A DNA stretch of 64,000 nucleotides, taken from positions 5,290,304-5,354,303 of the forward strand of contig NZ_RRCN01000001.1 in assembly GCF_003863965.1 (NCBI RefSeq), in the 5' to 3' direction. This document shows, piece by piece, positions 1-9,650 of the stretch. The position numbers were made by a program, and so were the translations under genes. The first letter of the stretch is position 1. Each line of letters begins with the position of its first letter. The stretch comes from Paenibacillus oralis. Its GTDB lineage: Bacteria > Bacillota > Bacilli > Paenibacillales > Paenibacillaceae. The notes beneath the pieces were generated by a model. The model had not been told where the DNA came from. It was given only the letters and a program-made list of their open reading frames with translations, and searched no databases.

Positions 1-1
1 C

Positions 2-1369
2 CTGGGCGGAGTGCGCGGGTTCGAAGCTGAGCGCTACCGCGAAATCCGCTCTGTATTTGGCGGCGGTTCCCAGGTCATCGAATGGAATGGCGGACTGTTC
101 CTCGGCGCGATGAAACAGCGGGGAACCAAGGGGGCGGAGCCGTTGTTTACGGTCGAGATCGAGCTGGATCCGCAAAAGCTTCAGGAGGCGCTGGCCCAAT
201 TCAACACCTATCCCGGCAGCGGCACGCTGCTGCTGTCGGATAGCGCCAAGGTGGCTTTGGCGGGCGGAACGGGGGAATTGTCGAAAGCCGGCGCACCCTT
301 TTATATCCGGGAAATCCGGCCGGACGCAGCAGGCAAAACGGCCAAGCTGCTTATTGCGGGGAACCGGTATTACGCCGTCCAGGCGCACTCTGCGGACCTG
401 GGATTATCGATCTACCGTTTCATTCCCGAACAGGTCGTGCAAAAGCCGTTGAGCAAGTTTTACAAATGGGCATGGGTATTCGCCGCCTGTGCGTTGGGGA
501 TTTTTGCCGCTTTTGCGTTGTCTACCTATAAGTTCATCCACAAGCCTATGCTGACGCTCGTTAAAAGCTTCAGGAGGATGGAGCAAGGGGATCTGAGCAT
601 TTATATCGCCCATGAATCCAAAGACGAGTTTCGGTACTTGTACGGCCGGTTTAACCAGATGGTGGAAAATTTGCGTTCCTTGATCGATCAAGTCTATAAG
701 CAAAAAATCATGGCTCAGCGAGCGGAGCTGAAGCAACTGCAATCGCAAATCAACCCGCACTTTTTATATAACAGTTTTTTTATCTTGAATACGATGGCCA
801 AGACGGGGGACACGGAACGCATCGAACAGTTTACGACGCTGCTCGGGGAGTATTTCGAGTTTGTGACGAGAAATGCTTCCGACCTGGTTGCTTTGGAACA
901 GGAAATTCATCATGCGAGAATGTATGCGGAAATACAGGAGTTGCGGTTTTCCAGAAGGATTCAGGTCCGTTTCGATACGCTGCCCGATGAGCTGCGGTCG
1001 ATTCCCGTGCCCCGGTTGATCGTTCAACCTATCATTGAAAACGCATTCAAGCACAGCCTTGAAAAAAAGGTCAAGGACGGCTTGATCGCCGTCCGTTTCG
1101 AGAAGGCGGGCAGCCAGGTCCGAATTATCGTGGAGGATAACGGAGACCGCTTGGCGGATGAAGCGTTGGAGCGGATACGGATAGCATTGCACGATGTCCG
1201 GGATCAGGCCGAGACCACGGGGATGGTCAACATTCATCGCCGAATTCGCATCACATTCGGGGAGGATAGCGGATTGCAAACGGAACGGAGCGAGCTTGGA
1301 GGGCTTAGGGTAACGATCCTTCTTGCCGATGGAGGTGACCGGTCAGGTGTACAGAATGCTGATCGTTGA
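2..1369 (+). CDS. YesM-type sensor histidine kinase, 5' end missing
   Basis: Membrane sensor kinase that would phosphorylate the regulator encoded directly downstream. The reading frame is open to the left edge, so the true start lies outside the window; 455 residues are visible. They show the end of an extracellular sensor domain, one membrane helix (about residues 155-177, rich in Ala, Phe and Leu), a HAMP linker, and the His_kinase core 'SQINPHFLYNS' with the phospho-accepting His at about visible residue 253. The ATP-binding N box is 'IIENAFKHS' and the G1 box is 'VEDNG'. Its 3' end overlaps the regulator gene by 23 bases, so the two are translationally coupled. The sugar sensed cannot be read from the sequence. 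Confidence 0.93.
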   Translation: MGGVRGFEAERYREIRSVFGGGSQVIEWNGGLFLGAMKQRGTKGAEPLFTVEIELDPQKLQEALAQFNTYPGSGTLLLSDSAKVALAGGTGELSKAGAPFYIREIRPDAAGKTAKLLIAGNRYYAVQAHSADLGLSIYRFIPEQVVQKPLSKFYKWAWVFAACALGIFAAFALSTYKFIHKPMLTLVKSFRRMEQGDLSIYIAHESKDEFRYLYGRFNQMVENLRSLIDQVYKQKIMAQRAELKQLQSQINPHFLYNSFFILNTMAKTGDTERIEQFTTLLGEYFEFVTRNASDLVALEQEIHHARMYAEIQELRFSRRIQVRFDTLPDELRSIPVPRLIVQPIIENAFKHSLEKKVKDGLIAVRFEKAGSQVRIIVEDNGDRLADEALERIRIALHDVRDQAETTGMVNIHRRIRITFGEDSGLQTERSELGGLRVTILLADGGDRSGVQNADR

Positions 1370-3002
1370 CGACGAAGAGATCATTACGGATGGCTTGGCG
1401 GATATTTTCGGAAAGCTGAACCTCGACCTCGATCTGTACAAGGCGTATTCCGGCCAAGAAGCGCTGGACTTGTTAAACCGGACCAGAGTCGATATCGTCT
1501 TGTCCGATATCTGCATGCCCGGTATGGACGGCCTGGAACTGATGGAAGCCATACGTCTCAACTGGCCGCAGTGCAAAATTGTTTTTCTGACGGGACATAG
1601 CGACTTCAACTATGTCTATCAGGCGATTCAAGCGCCGGACGTGCAATATGTGCTGAAGAACGAAGGTTATCCGAAATTGATCGCAGCCGTTGAGCGAGCG
1701 CTTCAGGAATTGGCGGATACCTTGCGCGCGAACGATCTGATCCGGCGGTCGAAAGAGCAGCTGCATACGCTTGAGACGCTTGCGCATGGGGACTATTTTC
1801 GAAATCTGTTATTCCATGACGTCCTCTTCGAACGGGTACTGGCGGAAGATTTCCAGCGGCTGCAGATACCGCTGGACGTGTCTCTGCCGGTCCTGATCGC
1901 GCTCTGCAATTTAACGCATGCCGGAACGGCGGGGGCATCCCCATCGTATGCCGAGCGGCAGGAGACGGCACTTGCGGTTAAGTTTCTGGCGGAGGCGTTT
2001 TTGGCGGAGCGGACGAACAGCATCGGTGTCATTGATCGATACGGCGATCTGATTTGGCTTTTTCAGCCCAAGCGGCTTATCGATGGGGAAAGAACGGACG
2101 CTTTCGAACAGACGGTTATGTATTTGGAAGGGACATTTGAGCTGATTCTGCAAGCCTGCCTGGAGTCGCTCGATACGACGGTTGCCGTTACGCTAAGCGG
2201 CGAAGCGTTCGCCTGGGAAGGACTTCCCGCCGTTTACGACAAAATGAGGCGGCACCAGCATGATCGGACCGGGGACGGAACGCGAATGGTCCAAAAGGTG
2301 TTTCCCAATGAGGACGCCCCGGCGTCCGCCTCGATCCGCAGCCGGTCATTGCGCGATAAATCCGAAGCGTTAGCCGCGCATTTGGAAGCAGGAAGAAGAA
2401 AGGAATTCATGAGGCTGTTCGACGAATTGGCCGAGCCGGCAGCTTACGAACACGGGAGGGAAGACCCCAATCTGACGGAGCTTTGTTACACCATTGCGCT
2501 TGTGCTGCTGTCTTACATCAATCGCTGGGAAGTTCGCGAGATCGGTTCGTTTGGCCTGATGCGGCTGGAGGACTATCATTCCTGGAGAGAAGCCTTGGAG
2601 TTTTTGAAAGGCGCGGCCGAGGTTCTGTTTTCGCTCCGGCAAAGCGGAGAGCAGAAGAGGGCGGCCGGCGCAATCGATAAAATGTGCATGTACATTGAAC
2701 ATAACATCAGCGAAGATCTGTCCCTTGTGAGACTGGCGGATGAATTCCATTTCAATCCCTCCTATTTGTCCAGGCTGTTCAAGCAGGAACGGGGTGTCAA
2801 TCTATCGGAATATATCGATGAGCTCCGAATCCGCAAAGCGAAGGAGCTGCTGAGGAAGGACGAGTTGAAGGTGGCCGAGGTCGGTTGGTTGATCGGATAC
2901 GAAATGCCGCAATCCTTTACCCGGTTTTTTAAAAAATGGACCGGCTTAACGCCGCAGGAATATCGCACCGGCTCGCAAAGCGGCGACGGGTCCTTTTTGT
3001 GA
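1347..3002 (+). CDS. YesN-type response regulator, REC plus AraC-type DNA-binding domain
   Basis: Cytoplasmic transcription activator, partner of the overlapping kinase. Start GTG at 1347 is chosen because GGAGGTG at 1331-1337 lies 9-10 bases upstream; ATG 1356 is the alternative. The protein has 551 residues: an N-terminal receiver domain with the acidic pair 'VDDEE' and phospho-acceptor Asp54 in 'LSDICMPG', a long middle region of about 300 residues as in other YesN proteins, and a C-terminal pair of helix-turn-helix motifs ('FHFNPSYLSRLFKQ' and 'VGWLIGYEMPQSFTRFFKK'). It converges on the AraC gene with a gap of only 25 bases and no clear terminator. Its target may be genes left of the window or the GH31-GH43 pair. 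Confidence 0.93.
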   Translation: MYRMLIVDDEEIITDGLADIFGKLNLDLDLYKAYSGQEALDLLNRTRVDIVLSDICMPGMDGLELMEAIRLNWPQCKIVFLTGHSDFNYVYQAIQAPDVQYVLKNEGYPKLIAAVERALQELADTLRANDLIRRSKEQLHTLETLAHGDYFRNLLFHDVLFERVLAEDFQRLQIPLDVSLPVLIALCNLTHAGTAGASPSYAERQETALAVKFLAEAFLAERTNSIGVIDRYGDLIWLFQPKRLIDGERTDAFEQTVMYLEGTFELILQACLESLDTTVAVTLSGEAFAWEGLPAVYDKMRRHQHDRTGDGTRMVQKVFPNEDAPASASIRSRSLRDKSEALAAHLEAGRRKEFMRLFDELAEPAAYEHGREDPNLTELCYTIALVLLSYINRWEVREIGSFGLMRLEDYHSWREALEFLKGAAEVLFSLRQSGEQKRAAGAIDKMCMYIEHNISEDLSLVRLADEFHFNPSYLSRLFKQERGVNLSEYIDELRIRKAKELLRKDELKVAEVGWLIGYEMPQSFTRFFKKWTGLTPQEYRTGSQSGDGSFL

Positions 3003-3027
3003 TTTTGACGCTTTCTAAAGTTGCCTT

Positions 3028-3921
3028 TTAAAGTCCGGAAGCATAGCAGGCCTTGTATTCCGAAGGCGTCATATTCATATAAAACCTGAACCATTTGGAA
3101 AAGTAACTGACATGCTGGTAGCCGGACTCCAGCGCGGCTTCCAGAACATTGTACGATCCGCTGCGCAGCAAGCCCGCGGCTTTATTGATCCGGATAAAAT
3201 TCACATATTCCATCGGCCGCATTCCGGTCTGCGTTTTAAAAAATTTGCAAAAATGGGAACGGCTAAGGGACACTACGGCAGCCAGTTGATCCAACTCAAG
3301 CTTTTCATGGGAGTGCTCTTCCATATAAGCCAGCACCTTTTTGATTTGCCGGTTATATTCATATGCGTGGCGTTTTCCTTGATCGTCGTTTTTTTCCATC
3401 AATCCGTGCCGGCAAACATCCGCAATCAGCAGCAGCAGGAGGCCTTTCAAGCTCAATTCGTAAGCGGGCGACCGCTGCTCGAAGCGGATCAGAAGCTGCC
3501 GTATATAGTCCAGCAATTCGGGAGGCGTCCCTGCGGGAGCGGACAACAAGGCGGGCAGCCTGGCTGTCCCCTGCAGGATCGGCCCGAGGAACAGCTCCTG
3601 GATTCGATCGGCCTGGAGCGAAGACAGCCAGGATAATTTGAACACGATGGAGTAATAGCATATCCCTGCATCATGATCGTTCATTCCCGAATGGAGTTCG
3701 CCCGGGTGAACGACGAGCGCTTCTCCCTCCCGAATGGCGAACTCCCGGCTTTCAATGCGGAACGTGGCCTTTCCTTGGGCCAGATAGATGATTTCCATCT
3801 CATTATGCCAATGGATGGGAAGGATGGAAAGAACCCCGGCTTGATGCTCCACCTTGTATATATGCAGCGGAAAGTCGGGAACGCCGTGCGGCTTGTTTTC
3901 CCGGTAACGATGCTCGAACAT
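3028..3921 (-). CDS. AraC-family regulator with N-terminal cupin domain
   Basis: DNA-binding regulator of 297 residues. The N-terminal half carries a cupin sugar-sensing fold ('LPIHWHNEMEIIYL', then 'VHPGELHSG') and the C-terminal 100 residues hold two AraC helix-turn-helix motifs ('VVSLSRSHFCKFFKTQTG' and 'ESGYQHVSYFSKWFRFYM'). ATG 3921 is preferred because AGGAGG lies just upstream (3926-3931, spacing about 4); an upstream TTG at 3963 would read through that ribosome site. The gene is divergent from the GH31-GH43 pair across about 117 bases, so the simplest inference is that it senses a released sugar and controls that pair. The actual ligand is unknown. Confidence 0.9.
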   Translation of the reverse strand: MFEHRYRENKPHGVPDFPLHIYKVEHQAGVLSILPIHWHNEMEIIYLAQGKATFRIESREFAIREGEALVVHPGELHSGMNDHDAGICYYSIVFKLSWLSSLQADRIQELFLGPILQGTARLPALLSAPAGTPPELLDYIRQLLIRFEQRSPAYELSLKGLLLLLIADVCRHGLMEKNDDQGKRHAYEYNRQIKKVLAYMEEHSHEKLELDQLAAVVSLSRSHFCKFFKTQTGMRPMEYVNFIRINKAAGLLRSGSYNVLEAALESGYQHVSYFSKWFRFYMNMTPSEYKACYASGL

Positions 3922-4038
3922 GCGCCCTCCTGGAAATCGTAATATAGTGACGATAATACGCAATTATCTGCTAGATATGATGTGATTAACAATAATATCA
4001 TTATATTATCAAATCCACGGGGAAGGGTAGCGATAGTT

Positions 4039-6465
4039 TTGAGGTTGACGCATTTTCATACCGAAGCGAACGGCGTTACGTTAAACACCTCTGCCGGAAT
4101 CATGCAGATTGCTTTTTGCACACCCGGGATTGCCAGAATCCGTTATACTTTGGATTCGGAGTTCAGCGGGAAACAGAGCCTTATGGTTGTGAATCGGCCG
4201 GAAAGACAGGATGTGCAATTGAAGATTGCAGATCATTCGGGCCATCTGGAAATCTCGACCGAGCTGCTTAAGGTAAGGGTGGACAAATCAACTTGCGCAT
4301 TCAGCTATTGGGATTCTAGCGGCAGTCTGCTCGCGGCAGAACCGTCCAGAGGCGGAAAAACGCTCGAGCGCACCGACGTTTACCGCAAGATCTTCGATGC
4401 TTCTGCGGGCGGGGTTGATACGGATCATGGGGCGGACGGGTTCCGCGCTAGGGCGGAAGGGATGAACCGCATTTTCGACAGGCAGGCCTATCATACGAAG
4501 CTGGAGTTCGAATGGCAGGCTGGCGAGGCGCTGTATGGGCTTGGCTCGCATGAAGAGGGGATGATGAATCTTCGGGGTAAACATCAATATTTGTATCAGC
4601 AAAATATGAAGGCAGTTATCCCGGCCCTTTTATCTACAAGAGGTTATGGAATTTTGGTGGACTCCTATTCGTACATGAGTTTTCATGACGACTCCTTCGG
4701 TTCTTACATTTGGACTGACGTCGACGATGAAATGGAATTTTATTTTATTTACGGTCCGGAATTCGATCAGATCATCGCCGGGATTCGCGATTTGACGGGC
4801 GAAGCGCCGATGCTGCCGAAATGGGCTTACGGCTATGTGCAATCGAAGGAACGCTACGTTTCCCAGGAGGAATTGATCGATACCGTACAGGAATATCGCC
4901 GCCGCGGATTGCCTCTCGATTGCATTGTATTGGATTGGCAATCATGGACGGGGGAGCTATGGGGGCAAAAGACGCTTGACCCGCAGCGTTTCCCGGACCC
5001 TTCGGAAATGATGCGCAAGTTGCATGCGCTGAACGCCAAGCTGATGGTATCAATCTGGCCGATCATGAAAGAGGGCGGCGAGAATCATCGGGAAATGAGC
5101 GAACATGGGTTTCTGCTCGGCAACCAGGCAACCTATGACGCTTTTACGGATGAAGCCCGCCGATTGTATTGGAAGCAAGCTCATGCCGGACTGTTCTCGC
5201 ATGGGATAGACGCATGGTGGTGCGACTGTTCCGAGCCGTTCGAAGCGGACTGGAAAGGAGCGGTCAAGCCGGAGCCCGAACAGCGAATGCTGATGAATAC
5301 GGCGGAAGCCAAGCTTTATCTCGATCCGGAGTATATCAATGCCTATTCGCTGCTGCATTCCAAAGGCATCTATGAGGGACAACGTTCCGTAACCGACGGC
5401 AAGCGGGTCGTGAATTTGACGCGTTCCGCTTATGCCGGGCAGCATCGTTACGGCACGGTTACTTGGTCGGGCGATATATCTGCCAACTGGGAGACGCTGA
5501 GAAAGCAGATTGCGGACGGTCTTAACTTTTGCGCGGCGGGGTCTCCATTTTGGACGCTGGATATCGGCGCGTTTTTCGTTCATAACCATAAAGATCTCTG
5601 GTTCTGGAACGGAGATTATAACGATGGAGTTGCAGATCTGGGGTATCGCGAGCTGTATGTCCGCTGGTTCCAATTGGGGGCTTGTCTGCCGATGTTCCGT
5701 TCCCACGGGACGGACACGCCAAGGGAAATTTGGCAATTCGGCGAGCCGGGCGAACCATTTTACGATACGTTGGCGAAATATCTGAAGCTTCGGTACAGGC
5801 TGCTGCCCTACATTTATTCACTTGCGGGGGCGGTTGCGCATCATAGCTATACGATGCTCCGGGCGCTAGCTTTCGATTATCGGGAGGATGCGCGCGTACA
5901 CGATATTGACGACCAGTTTATGCTGGGTCCGGCCTTTCTGGTTGCGCCCGTCACGACAGCGATGTATTACGGGCCCGGTTCCCGTGAACTTCAAGGCGTC
6001 AGCAAGTCGCGCAGCGTCTACCTGCCGGCCGGCGAATGGTACGATTATTGGACTGACGAAAGAATCGAGGGCGGCCAAACGATTGAAGCGAAAGCCGATT
6101 TGGAGACGCTTCCGCTTTTTGTCCGTGCCGGCTCCATCATTCCTGTCGGACCGGACGTGCAATATGCGGATGAACAGCCTGAAGCGGTTATTCGCCTGAA
6201 AGTATACCCCGGTAAAGATGCCGAATTTACGCTTTATGAAGATGAGGGGGATACTTATAACTATGAGGCGGGTGCTTATTCCACGATTGAGATGCGTTGG
6301 TGCGAATCGGACCGCACGTTGACGATTGGGGGGCGGACCGGCAGTTATGACGGTATGCCTGAGGACAGACAATTCGCAGTGGAAATCGCCGGGAAATCCG
6401 GTCAAAACATCGTTTCTTATCAGGGTGCCCCGGTGGTCGTGAGGGAAGATGAGATTGAAGTATGA
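4039..6465 (+). CDS. GH31 glycoside hydrolase, alpha-xylosidase/alpha-glucosidase type
   Basis: Retaining alpha-glycosidase that removes a non-reducing alpha-xylosyl or alpha-glucosyl unit. TTG 4039 is preferred (808 residues) because GGAAGGG at 4021-4027 lies 11 bases upstream and the family's N-terminal beta-sandwich begins right after it; the frame is open back to GTG 3982. Visible features are the catalytic barrel, the nucleophile Asp396 in 'WWCDCSEP', the acid/base Asp479 in 'WSGDISANW', and C-terminal beta-sandwich domains. There is no signal peptide, so it should act inside the cell on imported oligosaccharides. It is followed 39 bases later by a GH43 gene, probably as one operon. Substrate within GH31 is not settled; alpha-xylosidase would fit xyloglucan. 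Confidence 0.9.
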   Translation: MRLTHFHTEANGVTLNTSAGIMQIAFCTPGIARIRYTLDSEFSGKQSLMVVNRPERQDVQLKIADHSGHLEISTELLKVRVDKSTCAFSYWDSSGSLLAAEPSRGGKTLERTDVYRKIFDASAGGVDTDHGADGFRARAEGMNRIFDRQAYHTKLEFEWQAGEALYGLGSHEEGMMNLRGKHQYLYQQNMKAVIPALLSTRGYGILVDSYSYMSFHDDSFGSYIWTDVDDEMEFYFIYGPEFDQIIAGIRDLTGEAPMLPKWAYGYVQSKERYVSQEELIDTVQEYRRRGLPLDCIVLDWQSWTGELWGQKTLDPQRFPDPSEMMRKLHALNAKLMVSIWPIMKEGGENHREMSEHGFLLGNQATYDAFTDEARRLYWKQAHAGLFSHGIDAWWCDCSEPFEADWKGAVKPEPEQRMLMNTAEAKLYLDPEYINAYSLLHSKGIYEGQRSVTDGKRVVNLTRSAYAGQHRYGTVTWSGDISANWETLRKQIADGLNFCAAGSPFWTLDIGAFFVHNHKDLWFWNGDYNDGVADLGYRELYVRWFQLGACLPMFRSHGTDTPREIWQFGEPGEPFYDTLAKYLKLRYRLLPYIYSLAGAVAHHSYTMLRALAFDYREDARVHDIDDQFMLGPAFLVAPVTTAMYYGPGSRELQGVSKSRSVYLPAGEWYDYWTDERIEGGQTIEAKADLETLPLFVRAGSIIPVGPDVQYADEQPEAVIRLKVYPGKDAEFTLYEDEGDTYNYEAGAYSTIEMRWCESDRTLTIGGRTGSYDGMPEDRQFAVEIAGKSGQNIVSYQGAPVVVREDEIEV

Positions 6466-6504
6466 GAAGAAAGTCTTGCTGTTAACAAGGAGGGTGTAAT
6501 TATA

Positions 6505-7938
6505 GTGAAAAAGCAAGGATTGAATCCCTATCTGCCATCATGGGAATACGTACCTGACGGAGAACCGTATGTTTTTAACGGCAGGGTTTATGTGTATGGT
6601 TCTCACGACCGTTTCAACGGACACGCTTTTTGCTTAGATGACTATGTGTGCTGGTCGGCGCCCGTGGACGATTTGGGCGACTGGCGGTATGAAGGCGTGA
6701 TTTACAAGAAGACGGATGACCCGCTGAATCCGGATAGCAGAATGTGCCTTTATGCGCCTGACGTTACCGTCGGCCCGGATGGACGGTATTATCTCTACTA
6801 TGTTTTGGATAAGGTTTCCATCGTTTCGGTAGCCGTCTGCGATACGCCGGCCGGCAAGTATGAATTTTACGGTTACGTCAGATATGCCGACGGCACACGC
6901 CTAGGCGAAAGAGAAGGCGATGAACCCCAGTTTGATCCGGGCGTGTTGACGGAAGGAGAGCGTACCTACCTGTATACCGGTTTCTGTGCGATTGGAGACA
7001 AATCCAGACACGGCGCAATGGCCACGGTGCTTGGTCCTGATATGCTCACGATTGTGGAAGAACCGGTATTTGTCGCGCCGAGCGAACCTTACGGCAAGGG
7101 CAGCGGGTTTGAAGGACATGAGTTTTTTGAGGCTCCTTCCATAAGGAAGAAAGGCGATACCTATTATTTTGTCTATTCCTCGATCGCCATGCATGAATTG
7201 TGTTATGCCACCAGCAAATTTCCAACGAAAGGTTTTGTCTACCAGGGGGTTGTCGTAAGCAACAACGACCTTCATATCGATTCCTACAAGCCGGCGGATA
7301 AACCGATGTATTACGGCGGCAATAACCATGGCAGCATCGTCGACATCAACGGGAAATGGTTTGTTTTTTACCATAGACATACCAACGGTACAGCTTTCTG
7401 CCGGCAAGGCTGTATCGAGCCGATCGCATTCCGGGAAGACGGAACGCTCCTTCAGGCGGAGATGACCTCCTGCGGTCCGAATGGCGGACCGCTTGCGGGG
7501 CGCGGGGAATATCCCGCTTACCTGGCATGCAATCTGTTTTGTAAAGACGAGGAGCTGTATACAGGCGGTTTCGGCCAATCCGGGGCATGGCTGGATAGCC
7601 GTTTTCCGAAAATCACCCAGGATGGAAAAGACGGGGATGAAGAAATCGGGTACATCGCCAATATGACGGATTCCGCTACGGCCGGGTTCAAGTATTTTGA
7701 TTGCCATGGAATCAGGAAGATTAAAATCAAGGTGCGCGGATATTGCCACGGCGTCTTTGAGGTGAAAACAGCTTGGGACGGCCCGGCTCTCGGAAATATA
7801 CCGGTTAATTTTTCGAATATCTGGACGGAATATTTTGCCGATCTCGTCATACCGGACGGCATACAGGCGTTATATTTTACGTATAGAGGCTCGGGAAGCG
7901 CAAGCCTGTCCTCGTTTACATTACTTGGAGATGAATAG
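6505..7938 (+). CDS. GH43 family glycosidase with C-terminal CBM6-like domain
   Basis: Probable exo-acting beta-xylosidase or alpha-L-arabinofuranosidase of 477 residues. GTG 6505 is supported by AAGGAGGGTG at 6486-6495. The five-bladed propeller shows the expected carboxylates: Asp18 in 'VPDGEPY' (base), Asp86 in 'YAPDVT' (pKa modulator) and Glu209 in 'FFEAPSI' (acid). Residues from about 350 to the end form a beta-rich region ('FKYFDCHGIRKIKIKVRG') that looks like a carbohydrate-binding jelly roll. No signal peptide is present, so it is taken as cytoplasmic. It lies in the GH31 operon and ends before a strong terminator. The exact GH43 subfamily is not assigned. Confidence 0.88.
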   Translation: MKKQGLNPYLPSWEYVPDGEPYVFNGRVYVYGSHDRFNGHAFCLDDYVCWSAPVDDLGDWRYEGVIYKKTDDPLNPDSRMCLYAPDVTVGPDGRYYLYYVLDKVSIVSVAVCDTPAGKYEFYGYVRYADGTRLGEREGDEPQFDPGVLTEGERTYLYTGFCAIGDKSRHGAMATVLGPDMLTIVEEPVFVAPSEPYGKGSGFEGHEFFEAPSIRKKGDTYYFVYSSIAMHELCYATSKFPTKGFVYQGVVVSNNDLHIDSYKPADKPMYYGGNNHGSIVDINGKWFVFYHRHTNGTAFCRQGCIEPIAFREDGTLLQAEMTSCGPNGGPLAGRGEYPAYLACNLFCKDEELYTGGFGQSGAWLDSRFPKITQDGKDGDEEIGYIANMTDSATAGFKYFDCHGIRKIKIKVRGYCHGVFEVKTAWDGPALGNIPVNFSNIWTEYFADLVIPDGIQALYFTYRGSGSASLSSFTLLGDE

Positions 7939-7954
7939 AATAGGAATACCATCT

Positions 7955-7998
7955 AAAAATCGGCCTTGTTCGCATCGTCTGCGAAGAGGCCGATTTTT
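7955..7998 (+). terminator. Strong bidirectional intrinsic terminator
   Basis: AAAAATCGGCC at 7955 pairs with GGCCGATTTTT ending at 7998, with an extra inner TTCGC/GCGAA stem. A-tract and T-tract flank the stem, so it can stop both the GH43 gene from the left and padC from the right. Confidence 0.9.
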
Positions 7999-8017
7999 CA
8001 TGCGTTTTTAGATTTAC

Positions 8018-8524
8018 TTATTTCAATTTTCCTGCACGGATGTCGTCTGTCATCCCTTTGTAAGGCGCTTTGGAGATTAGTTCTTGATTGTTAACGCCGG
8101 CATTCTCCAAAAATGTGATGTCAGCAAATTCAGGAACAACATATTTGGGATAAGTTTCATATTTTTCGCGCGATTCTTTCATTAATTCAAGATGGTCATT
8201 TTGATAACAAACCGTAATTTCCGGATGTTCATGAACCCACTTTGGGAAAAAAATAACACCGTGCATTCGTTTTTCATTTGGCATAAAATTCAAGGAAACA
8301 TCCGTTCCTGTTGGTTCGGTCCATGATACTTTATAAACGCCTTCCGTTAGTTTTACAATATCAACTTCCTGGTCCCGCACCCAGCGGCCCGCAACCATGC
8401 CGCTATGGATCCGATAATCAATGGTATGGTCATTCTTAATGTAGATTTCGTATTCCCAACCATTTTCATAAGTATAAATCATATGGCTTCCTACAAAGTC
8501 TTTTAAAGCTTCTTTCGGTTGCAT
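8018..8524 (-). CDS. padC: Phenolic acid decarboxylase
   Basis: Cofactor-free enzyme that decarboxylates ferulic, p-coumaric and caffeic acids to vinyl phenols, detoxifying acids released from lignocellulose. The 168-residue sequence closely follows my memory of the Bacillus enzyme, with a short extra N-terminus. Active-site residues corresponding to Bacillus Tyr11, Tyr13, Arg41 and Glu64 appear as Tyr17 and Tyr19 ('MIYTYENGW'), Arg47 ('AGRWV') and Glu70 ('SWTEPTG'). AGGAGA lies 8 bases before the ATG. It sits 43 bases behind the NmrA-like gene on the same strand, probably in one transcript. In Bacillus padC is controlled by PadR; none is visible here, and a LysR gene lies divergent instead. 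The surrounding DNA is visibly richer in A/T than the flanking sugar genes. Confidence 0.97.
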   Translation of the reverse strand: MQPKEALKDFVGSHMIYTYENGWEYEIYIKNDHTIDYRIHSGMVAGRWVRDQEVDIVKLTEGVYKVSWTEPTGTDVSLNFMPNEKRMHGVIFFPKWVHEHPEITVCYQNDHLELMKESREKYETYPKYVVPEFADITFLENAGVNNQELISKAPYKGMTDDIRAGKLK

Positions 8525-8567
8525 ATGAAATCTCTCCTTATTTAAATAAATGCCTGCTTGAAGGGTT

Positions 8568-9527
8568 TCATTTCATATCCCGCCAGTTTTGGATATTGTT
8601 CTCCCAAATATATTTATATTTTCCGATAATATCCCTTGCTGTTTTTGGCTTTTGTCCAGTTAAAGTTTCAATGGCATCGGAATGAACGTTTAAAAGCCCT
8701 TCTTTAATGCTGGCATCGGTTGTCACGAGATCATCGCCGCAGAATGGAACGGGCGAGCGGGAGAAATCCCCGGTAATTTCTCTAGGAATGTGCAGTTTCT
8801 CCAGGTGTTCATAATACTGCTCCGCATTCACAGGAATATACTCCAGGTCTCTACCGGAAACTTCTTTAATGAGGTTGCACAGATCCCTTACGGAAACAGA
8901 CTCTGATCCTACGATATTATAAGCCTCGTTGTCTTTGGTTTTTCCGAGCAGGGCTGCGGCTGCGGCCCTTGCACAATCATCTTTGTGAACTAAAGTAGCC
9001 CGTTCTTCGCCGGCAGTGCTCAACCATTTATTGTCGGACATTAGTGCCAACATCGTATACATAGTCAGATAGTTTTCTAAATATAAGTTATTTCTCATTG
9101 CATTGTAGGCAATGCCCGTTGACTTTAAGTAGTTTTCAGTTGCTGTATGGTCCGGAGTTACAAAAACGTGAGCGTAATTAGGATCTGTCGCACCGATAAA
9201 TGAACTATACGTGATGTGGGAGACTCCTGCTTTGATCGCCGTATCAATCGCATTTTTGTGTTGCTGGACTCTTCTGCCTACTTCAAGGCCAGAGACAATA
9301 TAGATGCGGTCACCATCTTTGAAAGCCCGTTCCATGGATGGAATGTCATCATAATTGATTTCAAAGATTTTGACTCCCGCATTTTCCCATCGTTGAACCG
9401 TATCTTTGGGAATTCTGTCTTTCTTCATGCATGTGAAGGTTAAATTGCGGCCATCTACTTCTGCTAGCACGGTTTCCGCTACACGGCTTGCTAGTTGACC
9501 ATCTACGCCTGTTACAATATAACGCAT
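8568..9527 (-). CDS. NmrA-like NAD(P)-binding oxidoreductase (atypical SDR)
   Basis: A 319-residue Rossmann-fold protein of the NmrA / quinone-oxidoreductase-like atypical SDR group. The N-terminus has the dinucleotide motif 'YIVTGVDGQLASRV' and later 'AGVSHITYSSFIGA', where the classic SDR Tyr-x3-Lys is replaced, as in NmrA proteins. ATG 9527 is chosen because AAGGAAT lies upstream; a longer frame to 9560 begins with 'MKVITRKEG' and is less likely. It is the first gene of the minus-strand pair with padC and is divergent from a LysR gene. A role in quinone or aromatic redox chemistry linked to phenolic acids is an inference from location only. Confidence 0.85.
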   Translation of the reverse strand: MRYIVTGVDGQLASRVAETVLAEVDGRNLTFTCMKKDRIPKDTVQRWENAGVKIFEINYDDIPSMERAFKDGDRIYIVSGLEVGRRVQQHKNAIDTAIKAGVSHITYSSFIGATDPNYAHVFVTPDHTATENYLKSTGIAYNAMRNNLYLENYLTMYTMLALMSDNKWLSTAGEERATLVHKDDCARAAAAALLGKTKDNEAYNIVGSESVSVRDLCNLIKEVSGRDLEYIPVNAEQYYEHLEKLHIPREITGDFSRSPVPFCGDDLVTTDASIKEGLLNVHSDAIETLTGQKPKTARDIIGKYKYIWENNIQNWRDMK

Positions 9528-9579
9528 GTTTATTCCTTCTTTCCTAGTGATAACTTTCACAAGGAAAGAATAGCATAGG

Positions 9580-9608
9580 TTGACACTACAGTGAAATTAC
9601 CCTATGTT
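9580..9608 (+). promoter_or_regulatory. Consensus promoter and probable LysR operator
   Basis: TTGACA at 9580-9585, a 17-base spacer and TATGTT at 9603-9608 precede the LysR gene. The spacer carries the small palindrome CACTACAGTG, and CATAGGT/ACCCTATG halves flank the promoter, as expected for a LysR operator shared by the two divergent units. Confidence 0.65.
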
Positions 9609-9650
9609 ATGATTTATAAAAAGGATTTATTACTAAAAAGGGTGTTTCAA